DNA from: Tubulanus polymorphus
Taxonomy: Eukaryota > Nemertea > Palaeonemertea > Tubulaniformes > Tubulanidae
Reading direction: 5' to 3'
Assembly (NCBI RefSeq): GCF_964204645.1
Contig: NC_134026.1
Location: 27,980,650-28,044,649 of the forward strand
Length of the DNA stretch: 64,000 nucleotides
The position numbers were made by a program, and so were the translations under genes. Under the pieces are notes generated by a model, which was not told where the DNA came from, did no database searches, and worked only from the letters and a program-made list of their open reading frames with translations. Shown piece after piece: positions 1-14,527 of the stretch. Each line of letters opens with the position of its first letter. Within the stretch, counting starts at the first letter, position 1.

Positions 1-219
1 CCCAGTTTTTGATACAATATATGTGCAGATTATAAGTAAAATCCAACTGAGTGAAGTTGATTTGTGTACTGGGCTATAACAACAAGAACTGAATAGATGT
101 CATATGATATTTGATATAACAACGAAATTCTTTGATACCTATTGGTTCGCAATATAGCAACATTTTATTGTTCCATTATTGATTAGGAGTGATTATGTTG
201 AATCCTTCCTCACCTGAAA
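1..219 (-). other. NOS 3' UTR and downstream flank
   Basis: Sequence past the NOS stop codon. A reverse-strand AATAAA lies at 164-169, about 50 bases after the stop, which supports 220-459 being the terminal exon. Nothing else is recognisable before the window edge. Confidence 0.6.
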
Positions 220-3200
220 TCAAGAAGAGAAATATAAAGATACGATGTTAAATAACTCAAGAACAGAATATTTCAGTAATATAATCGCAAGGGCTACCGA
301 GTTTGTCAGTATTGGAGCGATATTTTCTTTCCTCATCGATTTTTTAGCCACTTTCCCGGCTTCTGATATGTACTTTTGGGCTTGTTTAGTTTTATCCCAG
401 ATTCGATCTCGAACATGCAACGTCACTCCAAATATATCCTCGTGGAAACGACCAGTGTCCTATGAAGAACGGGAATTGAGAACAATTAAATGCATCAAAA
501 ATCAAATTTTGATGTTGTGAAAGTATTTTTACCCTTAGTCGTAGCAAATAATCTTTTGCTTCGTCAGCGCTTAATTTTCCTTCAGACTGTATGATCGATA
601 CAAGAGTCTCAGTCACATCAGCGGCCATTGATACGTCACCACATACGTAGAAATGTCCAGACTTTCTGTGAATCGTGTCATAAACTTCGATCTTATTGCG
701 CTTCAGTATATCCTGAACATACGTCTAAAAGGGGAATATAATTTCAAGATGGCAGTAGATGTGTTTGTGTTTTTTTTCTTAATGAGAATGGACTTGATTA
801 AGAAATTGACCTTCGGAGTGCCAGTTTCTCTTGAGAAAGCGGTATAAACAGCGTGAAGAACTCCAGATCGTTGCGCCTCTTCTATTTCGTCCTTATACAA
901 CTGATCGACATTCGATTCCCGGCATCCAAAGTAAAGAGTCATCCGTCCCCATCCGTTTAATTTACCTACGTAATCGAATACCAGATCATGGGTGTGTCTC
1001 GGCAAGTTTTTTCTTTGCGAAAGTCAGAGCGAATATCTTACCTTTCGGCGCAGCTTCGCCCTGCATCTCCCTGTCGACTTTCCGCTGTTGCCAGAAACTA
1101 CGGAAAGGAGCGATACCAGTTCCCGGGCCAACCATTATAATCGGTAGAGTTGGATCGCCAGGTAGATGGAATGAATGAGCTCTGAAATTATAGAAATACA
1201 TGATCAGCACCTTTATTTCGGGTTTAAAACATTTCGGGAGTTTTGAGGAATATTGACTTACTGACGAATAAAACATGGAATCGTTTCACCGATACGGGCT
1301 TGATTTAGCCAATTAGAACAGACTCCTCGATGTAAGGGCCCAGCACCTCCTAAAACAAAATAATCACACATTGTCTTATGTTATTTGCGAGACACACTTA
1401 GAAACAAGCAACATGGTTACGTAATACTGAACCTTGTGTTCTGTATTCGACCACAGCGACCGTAATGTCAATTTCAGACGGGTGTAGTTTAGGAGACGAA
1501 CTTATGCTATAAAACCGTTGTTGCAGCAAAGGAAGTTGAGATAGCAGGAGAGTGGCAGCCACTCGAACTGATGGACATTCTTCTAATACTTCCACTATGT
1601 TCGGTGTCTTGTCATATTTCCATTGTTCGTAGAATGACGAATCCTGAGAAAAAAAAGAAAAACATTCTACGGACACGAGGGCAGGCGAGGAATAATAACA
1701 TATTTTTTTCTCAAATATAGTATCTTACTTTCGTGAGCCTTTCTAGATACTGTTTGTCAGATTCTCTGGAGGCTAATGTCTTCAAATGTTGAAGCAACAT
1801 TGGAGTCGGTGGTGTGGTAATATCCACAAATCTTTCGAAAGCCATTCGCAGAGTACATGGAGGTATTCCATCATAATCAATCCAGTCTTTAGATTTACCT
1901 TCAAATAAAATCAGATATAGCACCAATTTTCTTATTCAAATATGTCGGAGTGAATCTCATGAATATTACCAAATGGCGTCTGCTTTTCTTGTAGATATTC
2001 CACTTTCACCATTTGGTCAGCTGGTGGGGCATTATGAAGTCTAGCTAGTAAAGCGTCAACCAAATCTGGACTATTGACCGGAAATATGCCGATATGATCT
2101 CCTGGTGTAAAAGCCAGTTCAGGGCAATCGCGAGTGTCCAATTTCACCAATATTGTCTCTCGACTGAATACCATAAGAAACTTTGTCATTTTATTGTCCC
2201 AAAAATTACATAAGACATTTATCCTGTGATACATAATTAAATATAGTATTGCAGTACCTAGATTCGGGCGCCTGCAGATCGTCTCGTGCTAACAGTTGGC
2301 TCGCTATTGTCGTTTTATTATGACTTTTCGATAATGCTGTAAATCGATATTGGAAAGATCACTTAAATATAGGATTTACCGCAAGTTTAGATTTTAATTC
2401 GTTTGTCATTACAAACATATACCTTTACATATGTCTGGTTTATTTACGTTCTCCAGGATGGTTAGCTTGAATTTTCCCGGAGACCAAGATTTTTCAGAAT
2501 TTGATAGCGCACCAGTCGCATCCCCTATACTTATATCATCGCCAACACAAAATGTATCGCAAGCAGCCTGTGTTTAATTTACAGAATATTCATCAGAATG
2601 TGGTTATGTTATTACAATGTATTTCTTTTTGTTTCCGTGTGGTTTAATTAACATACTTGAAATATCCCTTTAGCCCAGCTGGTATACGACTCTTCTTGGC
2701 CACAAAGTTCATCTCCTTCTTGTAACTTATATATCCTCTCACCTCCTAATTCTGCCATTAAGCGATCAACGAAGTGTCCAAATGCACAAAAATTGGGATA
2801 TGCCTTTGAACCTAATGCAAAAACTCCATACCTGTAAATCAATCATAGTTATGAATCGAGATTCTTTCATCTGCTTTCTGTTTACTGAAACTGGATCATC
2901 GGTCGCTTATACCGAACATTTGCCAACGGTCCTCCTTCTGTGAGTCCATTAGTTGTCTTGTTTGAACCGATCTGGTCAGACTTTTCATGCGTCATTTCTA
3001 GATATGACGAGGTGCTCATCTCTTTGGAACTGTAAGTAACATATTTCAAAAGAACTAATAATTAACAAAAAGTGCTAAAAACGTGCTATAAATGCATGTA
3101 ATTTACTTAGTATTGTTGGTGATACGTACTCGTCGAATGATCTCATGCTGAATAGATTTTTTCCAAAACTCTGAAATATATATGACACCATATAGCGATT

Positions 3201-6200
3201 TGTTTCATGTTAATCCCCTCAAAGTCGTTTTAAACTGAAGCACCTACAACTCCGTTTTCGGGTGGATCACCATTTCCGAATGTTGAAGTTACAAATATTA
3301 CCAATGCCTCGTGCTCAAGCTCCATTATATCATAATTGTCCATACACACGACCTGCAACATTACATTTTATGATATTTCATCATTTTATCCGTGAACAAA
3401 GGCTGCTTTTTACCCGCCTATTCTAAACAACTTACCTTCGCATCGAATACTTGTCTAAACACTTCACACAACATACGAGCATATCTTTCCGACTTCCCAG
3501 TTTCTGTTGCAAACAATATTGAACATTTCACTCGCCTTGCTAAGGCTTTTCCCATCAGCTTCGCGGAAAACTTCACTGCTCTAAAATTACATATTCCGTA
3601 ACGGTAATCAGTTCCATAAAATGATGATGTTTCAATAAGATTCTATTAAACGGTTTGCCTGGTTCAAACCTGGCGATTTCTCTAAAGCTGAACTTTCGTT
3701 TCTCGTGCTTCAGATCTTTCGAAGACAGTACTCCTTTCGTATTTCCTTTATTCCAAACATGCACCTTCCATGGGTCCACCTGAGCAAGGAAATATCATCG
3801 AATTGAATATTCAATCCACGTGCCGTGAATCATACATAGGATCTCTACTAACCTGATACTCGTAGGATGGCTTTAGTTGATAATTAAGCATTTCTTGGTG
3901 AAATATCGGAGTGGTTGATCCACTAATTGGTGGCACCAACCATACCCAATCGCCCGGACATCCTCCGCGTAATTTCTGCTCATTTTCAAGATGCTTCATA
4001 AATGACTCAGATAGTTGATGATGGTCGACAATGGTCACATTCATCAACTAAATATAAGACATAAGTTACATGAAAATCATGTTTGAAATGATTCATACAT
4101 AATTGCACATCGATTTCGATATATATATACATACTTGGTAGCTGTGAAGAACTGAAATATTGACTTCTACCAGTGCTCTATCTTTCCATAACGAAGAGGT
4201 CTTTTTAGTGTCCAAACCCATTCTAGTAGCAATTGTCTGAAAGAAAGCGAGAACGTTGAAACGAAACTTTCCATTTCTGTGAATAGAAATTGATTTCGTG
4301 ATTCATCACCTCCAGGATACTGTATCTATATGTATCGCAAAGATTGCGAGCACCTATCTCTGTACCCATATACCAGCCATTAAAAGGGCACCCGGTAAAC
4401 TCTAGTCCTCCGAGGTCTAACATCATCGACGAAACTGCTGGCAACGCGTACCATTTCAATCCAAGATCAGCAAACCAAGGGAATCTATATGAGTAAATCA
4501 GATCCCCAAAATTTAAGACGATTCAATTGAATTTCTGCATGTTTTATTTTCTATATCGTACTTTGGATGTTTGAGTGGAACCTCGAGTACAAGATCCGGA
4601 GGTATCTCGAACATATCTGGGTCTTCGCCATTAGCGGAAAGAACCAACGGCAAAACATCAAACATACCATACTTCGGTTTCCAACCCATTCTAATGCAAA
4701 CCTATGCAAAGAATAACGACTGCTTTACTCAAATTCAATTATTCAGTTTAGTTGAATATTTCATCAGTAAATGTGTCACCTCAGTAAGTTCAGCATTTGC
4801 GGGATCGCCGATAATAGTTCCATCAGGTTGTCTATAACCAGCGTATCTGATCAATTGACTGTTCCATACCCTGAAATCGTGCTTTCCGTCTGTTCTTGGT
4901 GGGAAAACGGTCACCGACGATCTGTTTAAAACATAGAATTTACGACTCGCTTATCTCTCATTAAACTATATATCTATATCTATAATTTTACCTAAGGTTT
5001 CCTTTATTTGTCGCGTATTTCATGTGATTACAAATGGCTTCAAACATTTCCCGCGTAGTTGAAATGCGCCTGGCATCGAAAACCTTGTAAGAAAAATATC
5101 AGTATTCATTTTGAGCGTAATGGATTAATCATCGTACAAATGCATTTTTTCGAAACTCGATATTATTGAAGAATTGATATATCATGGCTGACCTGCAACT
5201 TGGACCACTGTATCCGTCCAAGGCATCGTGGTGCATTTCTCCATGCAGTTTTGGCCCCAAATGTCAACTCGCTGTGCGTTAGTTCATATGTTCCTGTTTC
5301 TTCAATAGATTTTGAGACCTCCCTCCAACGTTTCAGGTGAGCTGCTTTATTGAGTCTATATCAGATATGTACAAGTGACAATATCAGAATGATTCGGAAT
5401 TAAGATTCTTGCACTTTCACCTCTATACATGTAGATTATATGATCTAGATTTTACCCATAAATACCATAACCTTGCTTTTCTCATAGACATAGTTTCTAA
5501 GGGCAATGAAATAATACTTACCCATCATCTTGTTTAGATTCACTGATACAGATTAAGAATGGCGGTAAGAGAAAGCCTGCACGGACATTTTGTGTATCTG
5601 GTGCATCTTCGCACATTTTTTCATGGTAATGTGAAGAATTGGAAAGTAACTGATTGATTTAGACAACTCTCCAATATATACCTTTTGATAGATGCGTAGT
5701 ACTGGTCGAGGAAATCTTTAGCGTGATGTAGCATTTCATCTCTGGAACGTGGTACTCCTGGAGGGCGAGTTGGAGGTGGGGACATAAACGATCCTAGACA
5801 CTTGTCAGGTGTACAATGAACGTTCTGAAAATAACACATATGGAGGCGTTGGACGTCACAAGAAAAGGTGTTAACGAACTGACTTCGCACATTTTGTAAC
5901 GACATCGATCTTACGTTCATCATTCTGAGAACGCTCCTATATATTTACCTCTAAAGCATTTATATGTAATTTATCAGCGGCTGAAAGTTTCTCATCGGCC
6001 CAGTTTTTGACCCGTACATACGAATTTTTTGGACTAGACGGTGATTTTCGGGTTCGTCCATGTTCACTGCTACTTCTCTTTCTATTTAATTCATCTGCGC
6101 TGTCTTCTGTTTTAGACTGCCGTGGTGAACTTTGACTTCGTCTCGATCGATTCGTTGCTTTTGCCGCTTTTGCTTTGTTTGAGATTTCGTTTCTAATTTT

Positions 6201-7136
6201 CAGATTATTGACCTTCGACTGCAACAAGTCATTAGCGTCGTCCAGAGACAATTGTTCGGTGCTTCGTTTTTCTAATGAGTCAAGACGTAACCCTTTCTTG
6301 TTTTTCTCTTTCTTTTTGACGAGCGCGCCGTGAAATATTGATTCTTTGCATTCGAGGTTTCGGGAATTTTCATTATCAGGCTTGGTCAGGATGATTTTTG
6401 GGGAACTTGGTGAAGTTTTCTCTAACAGTGTATCGGAGTCGTTTTCACCTTCATCCACGTTTTCTGAAAATACTGTATGATTTTCATCGAATTCTCGCGC
6501 TGTCTTTAGTAGGGTATTCGTATCTACGTCGGTTGAACTTTTGCTTTTGTACAAATCGCTTTCTATATCGCTTTCGTCCTCGTAGTCGGAGCCAGCAAAC
6601 GATACACTTCTCCCTAATGACCGACTGGACCTCGACAGCAGTGAATTCCTACCAGTTTTACCATCTGTCAAACACTGAAAAGGACTTAATGATCGGGGCA
6701 AAGAGGCCGACTTTTCCTGGCCTCCATTACCTACACCGAGGTGTCGAGGTCTTGTTTTCAATTTCTCTCGATATTTTTCCGGTACTGGCTGACTGATGCG
6801 GATCGTACACGGTGTACCATCTTCCTTGAACACTGTTTGAAGATGCGTCATGTAACCGCTGGGTCCTCGAAGGAGTAGCACGATCGTCGCATCGTAGGGA
6901 ACCGCTTTCAAAATACGCACCGCGTGTTCGTAACTCATCGAGGATATATTGATATCATTGACGCTGAGGATGATATCACCGACATGGACGAGACAACTTT
7001 CCCAGGCGACACTCCCAGCAATCAAATCAGAAATCACTACGTATGGTTTTTCTTTGCGTTGTTTGACCAAAAAACCAAGTCCACCTTGTCGCCTCTTTAC
7101 CAATTTTACCCGTATTGTGTTTGGTAACGACTCCAT
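220..7136 (-). CDS. NOS: Nitric oxide synthase, neuronal type with N-terminal PDZ domain
   Basis: Makes NO and citrulline from arginine, NADPH and O2; calmodulin-regulated. The model has 25 coding exons: 5949-7136, 5682-5824, 5193-5355, 4992-5083, 4780-4921, 4562-4701, 4310-4484, 4135-4236, 3853-4047, 3670-3779, 3436-3580, 3251-3352, 3130-3170, 2913-3029, 2657-2831, 2423-2567, 2258-2336, 1970-2163, 1729-1898, 1433-1643, 1262-1349, 1042-1181, 811-965, 533-724, 220-459. They sum to 1,547 aa with unbroken phase. Order: PDZ (about 8-110), a Ser/charged linker to 396, oxygenase domain with zinc CxxxxC (C400/C405) and haem ligand in [10 protein letters not shown] (C488), calmodulin-binding stretch ending [12 protein letters not shown] domain (ATETGKS) with a Ser-rich insert like the vertebrate autoinhibitory loop, FAD motif RFYSISSSP, and NADPH motif [16 protein letters not shown]. 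Human nNOS is 1,434 aa; the extra length is mostly the linker and an odd hydrophobic C-terminus. Exon choice at 2423 and 1970 was forced by phase. Head-to-head with HPD. Confidence 0.95.
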
Positions 7137-8541
7137 TTTACAAGCGAGTTTTTGAAGTCAGATTATCATTATCTGAATAGATAAATAGATATACGTACTC
7201 AGTTTGAATTTTCTCAGTGGAAAAACTAATCATGAAAAAATTGATCTTACTGACGATGAATACATACCACAGCTACGGAGGATGAAGCTAAAAGAATCTA
7301 AAATTCACTTTCAGCTATATAAATATAGATTTTATTGACGCACGCTGACTTTCGATAAGAGAATTTTTCATTATTTTCTGGCGCATCATTTGCAGATACG
7401 AATAAAATCTTTAGAACAGATTCTAAAAGAGCATATGTGCGGCCGCAAACGTTGCTATATTTCTGTCATAAAATGGCGATTAAATAAAATTTACTCGATG
7501 TAAACGAAAAACCACATTTCTTTGTGTAGATGTGTTTGAACGATGAAAAATACAAAAATGATTGTTAAGTCAAGCTGTAGCATGACATGAAAATGTAAAT
7601 TTATATTATCAATTTCCAAAATCATATAAAATAACGACATTTACATAAAGTAACATAAGATCTGACAATTATATCATATAAAAATCGCACCATTTCACCT
7701 CATCAAATCTAATTTCATGGCGGGCTTTCGTTTTCAATGTTAAAAGTGATGCGACAAGAATTTCTCCGCGAATATCTGAGAATACGATGTGAAAATATCG
7801 CTACTTACCAAAATATGACAATAATTTCATTTATGTAAGTTTCTAACATTTTATAATCCATTATATCTCTCCAATCTTGCCATCTCGCAGTTAGTTCGCA
7901 CCAATCTCCAACCGTTTGACTTCACAAGATGTGTTTACACCAGCGCGCGTTATAATCAAGGTATCTTTCACACCTGTATGTCGTTGGAGCTGTTTTTATT
8001 ATTTAGATCAAGAATTCCATCGATACGGTACTGGTATAATTATGCCGTCTTGGGTGAAGAACTTACCGCTGTTTAAATGCCGCGCCGAGGTTAAGTAAAA
8101 ACTTCGCGTCTACTTTTATCCTAAATCATAAACAAATATCAAGACCACCCAAAAAACATAGTATTATCGCTACGTATCGAAAATCGATGTGAAAGAAAAT
8201 TCTTTTGACGCGTCTTGACATTTTGGTTAGTGATAACTATAAAAATGCGTAAATGTTTATCATTATCAATGAATTAATGTGAATGAAGTACGTCTGAAAC
8301 TGGGTATGATTATACCATGAACTCTAAACGAAGATTCGACGATTTTGATTCGTATTAAATGAAAAATTCAGTGCGCAACTCTTCATCGAAATTCCCTCGG
8401 AATCTGATGCGCATACACTCACGGGATTTGGCGCGAAGATCTGTCAAATATTGGGTTCGAGTCCTACTATATCGCAATAATTATCGTAATTCCAGCCATT
8501 ACCGCCCCCTACAATAACTTGTACTGGCAAGCGACTGTAGA
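7137..8541. other. Divergent intergenic region, NOS / HPD
   Basis: About 1.4 kb between the NOS start (minus) and the HPD start (plus). It should hold the 5' UTRs and promoters of both genes. No ORF with homology, no clear TATA box and no repeat was recognised. A GGGTTCGAGTCC string at 8451-8462 resembles a Pol III B box but has no tRNA fold around it. Confidence 0.5.
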
Positions 8542-11229
<2,688 letters not shown>

Positions 11230-13037
11230 GCAAACACTTGTTGCTCAATCGATGGCAGGTTTCTTCCTCTGTATATTAGTATTAATCATGTGTTATGTTG
11301 GTTTATGGTTTAATGATATTTTAGTTAAGGGTTATCGAATATCATGCAGTGTTAATATCAATACCTCTCACTCAGTATCTTCCTAGAGATGAACCGAGAT
11401 CTGACTATGTTTTACATTGATTTTATATTCGTACATATAAAGATCCTTTGATTCAATGTTAATCTTTTATATGTATGCATCATTGTTCCAAATTCAGTTT
11501 ATCGCAATAATGCAATTCACTATTGCCTAAATTGGCAAGTGCTTTTGTGGTGTTAGCAAAATTTAAGTATGATTTATTGCGTTACTGTCCTCAGAGTACA
11601 TTCCTTCCTAGTCATTACACTATACAACTTAGTTCTCAGTATTTGTATAGATTGATTGATCTCACTCTTCATAAAAGCATTTATGATGACTAAATGATCT
11701 GCCCCTTTGGTAGCTTTATTCATTTTAATCTATATAACCAGAGTTTATTGTATTACTCATGTAATAGTCTACTTTTTAGTTCAGGTTCCTGTGAGTTATA
11801 TTCTTGGTATCAGTCGCCGTTTAAGGTTTTTAAAGTTTAGCAAGTATACACCTTGGCTTCTATGAACACGATAATAATTCAACCAGTATTCCCTCAACAT
11901 TCCAAATATCTATAACTTGTGCGCACTTTTGTGATAGTATTTTATTAGAAATAAATGCAGTAGTTGTAATTGAAGTCATTTTGTCGATATGTTGTATTTT
12001 TATTTCCAATCAAGGTTTGTAGAAATGAAGCAATAGTAAGCACTTTTAGTGCGAAGTGTAGCACTTTGAATTGTGCCTGTCTGCTCCTCACGATTTGTGA
12101 AACCATCACCTGGAGTGTATTCTTCATCTCTGGATTGATTATTTTCACCCAAAAATATATCATAGAAGGAAAGAAGGGGAAGTTTTTTCAATGTTTTTGA
12201 TGAATGATCATTCAGAAATGTTAATGAATAATTTATTCTATATATTAATACTAATCAATTGGTAAGCAAGACACATGATGACAGATCTATTTGCAAAAAA
12301 TATATATCTAATAGGCCTATCCTTTAGAATTTTAGGACGGATTCAAAGTACCATAGTTAATTAGAATTAGGCGCCACACTGGTCCTTATCGTACATATAT
12401 AACACAAATAATGAGAAAATCTATATTCTGTTTCTGGCAGTAAATATGTGCTGCTATTTCAGTTCCCAGAGATTCCGCTATCGTTATCTTTAGGGGCAGC
12501 ACTGGACGGTCAAGATCTAACAGTGCCTTGCTAATCTACTGCGGCATGCGAAGTTTACTGATATTTTCTAGCCGGATTTCATTCATCACTCGACTGTAAC
12601 TTGTTTTAAATTAATCATTGTATCAAATTATAAACTTATTTCAGGAGATTCGCTTTTGCAAACGATATTCAAACCACCTTTAATAGTGTTCTTTTACTCA
12701 GCGAATGTATTTAAAATCGGTGAAAAGTGACGACTCGCGCGCCACAGGAAGAATTTAAAGCAAATTAAATTATATTCCCAAAGTTTTTCAGACCATCAGA
12801 CAAAAATCTAATTCAAAAAGTAACACTTTTCGTGATAAGTGATCAGGGCATCAACAAATCTTTTCCCAAAATATGTAGCAGTAGACTTGCTACAAATTGC
12901 CACTAATAGATAGCTGATGGCTACATGAAAAACTTAAAAAATTAAGTTTAATAAAAAAAAACAATTTATTATCAGACAAGTATCTAAAGACAATGGAGTA
13001 CAAGATTTCTTTATAAACAATATCAGAAATAAGTGAA
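11230..13037. other. Convergent intergenic region, HPD / CCCH gene
   Basis: Tail-to-tail spacer of 1.8 kb. The left part is HPD 3' UTR, with AATAAA at 11950-11955. The right part holds the CCCH-gene 3' UTR, with reverse AATAAA at 12965-12970, 68 bases past its stop. The middle is AT-rich and holds no gene I can support. Confidence 0.55.
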
Positions 13038-13967
13038 TTACTGTATAGTCCAAGGTCTTTCAGATTCACGTTGTCTGTCTAAATCTTTCATGGCTTTTTT
13101 CGGTGGCTGAAGTCTATCAGAGATGCCGTGTCGCTTTTTTCTTTTTTGAATGTTCATATAAGAGTCATCGTCTTCATTATTCTGTTCATAGACGTATTCC
13201 CCGTCATAAGACTGAATATCTTCAGTAAATTGAGGTTGACTAGATTCCTTTTCCACCGAATTATCAGCTGTAATATTTGGTTTATTGTTTATAACATGAA
13301 CAAATTGGCATTTAGTCCCATATCGACAATGTCCTCTCATAAACTGCCTGCACGGCAGTTTTTTACCGCGCCTTGCCTTCCCCTTTTCAACATCTGCAAC
13401 AGTCAATTTAACATGTTTTTCCAAGACAGAATTCTTCATAGCTTCTGCCTGTGTATATGGATTTGAATAGATAGAATTTTGTATCGTGTTCTCCTGGCCA
13501 GCTTCCAATACTTGATGAGCCGATGGTAACCTTATTTGAGAAGTGGGAGACAATGGTGCCTCGTCTTCGTCCTCCTCCGCTTCACTCTCAGATTCTGGAG
13601 ACGATTCCTCATCAGCACCATCAAAAAATCCAGCAGCACCTTTCTCACATTTTGCTTTAACACTGAAAAAAAATATGTATTCTTGTAGTTTTATTACGTT
13701 TTGTCCCGACCACAATCAGTGGGAAAAACGACGGCGTCTGATGGCGCCATCTATAAATAAAAAAAATTCTGTAGATTCCACGGTTAATTTCGTTTTTTTT
13801 CATCTTCCTATGATGTCTCAGAAAAATTCTTTGCAGAATCTATGAGATAATACTTAGTTTAAGACGTACGGGGATGATTTTTGTATAACAGGCGTTGCAC
13901 GAGGCGTATCTTCTTGATTTGCGTCGCTATCAGATTCTGAACCGTAATCCGCAACCAAGGACGCCAT
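13038..13967 (-). CDS. CCCH zinc-finger nuclear protein, acidic N-terminus
   Basis: Two coding exons, 13870-13967 and 13038-13662, encode 240 aa. The donor CC|GTACGT at 13869 was chosen because the frame runs into a stop just beyond it. The N-terminus begins MASLVADYGSESDSD and is followed by a long Glu/Asp/Ser run (about residues 50-70). One CCCH finger (C-X7-C-X5-C-X3-H, starting CRQFMRGHC) lies near residues 130-150. The C-terminus is basic and ends SERPWTIQ, with a KKRKKRH-like candidate nuclear signal (RKKRH). A single CCCH finger in an acidic, disordered protein suggests RNA binding in pre-mRNA metabolism, but that is inference. I cannot assign a specific orthologue. Divergently paired with the EHD-like gene. 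Confidence 0.82.
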
Positions 13968-14527
13968 GATGATTTGATAAGTCAGGCGGCGCTGTAAATT
14001 AACGCGGAACTCACAGAATTTGATGAATTCAGTTCATTTTTTCTGAACAACGCGCTATCTTAATTTACAAATATGATATTTAAGACGGCGATTAAAAGCA
14101 AATGCTAAGATTCTGGAATTTGCTGCATCATGTTTAGCTACCCCTGTCAGCCGGTACAGCCACGATTTCCGGGAGTGATCGGAGCGCACGCGCACGCTGA
14201 TTGGCTATTTTAACCGGTACTTTCAATCAGCTGATGACGACAGATGGCGCCTTTGCCGCTAAGAGAAACGAAATGATTAATTAGAAATTCGGACAATATA
14301 TGCCAGTAATTGATCAAATTTTTGTGTTTAAGCTTTAAGAAACTTAGCGATAATCAATTTGATAATTTGGCTCAAGATAACCGTTGCAGTTCTGAGGCGA
14401 ACTGGTATTTAATGACGTTTACACTTGTTGAGAATTTGCAGACATTTTCGGAGTTGGGGAGACGTCTTTCGTTGCTCGTTTACAGCTCGCCCATTTCAGC
14501 TGTTGACGTCTCGAGTGTGACTGCCAA
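13968..14527. promoter_or_regulatory. Candidate bidirectional promoter, CCCH gene / EHD-like gene
   Basis: 560 bases separate two divergent start codons. The central part (14120-14250) is noticeably richer in G+C and CpG than its surroundings. No TATA box is evident. Inferred from position and composition only. Confidence 0.4.

Noticed and set aside
1932-1969. Extension of the NOS exon to 1932
   Set aside because: The frame hits a stop without a donor; the GTAATATT donor at 1969 joins 1898 in phase and restores the conserved sequ​ence order.
6398-7155. Plus-strand open frames up to 132 codons opposite the NOS PDZ exon
   Set aside because: Antisense shadows of a long, highly conserved coding exon.
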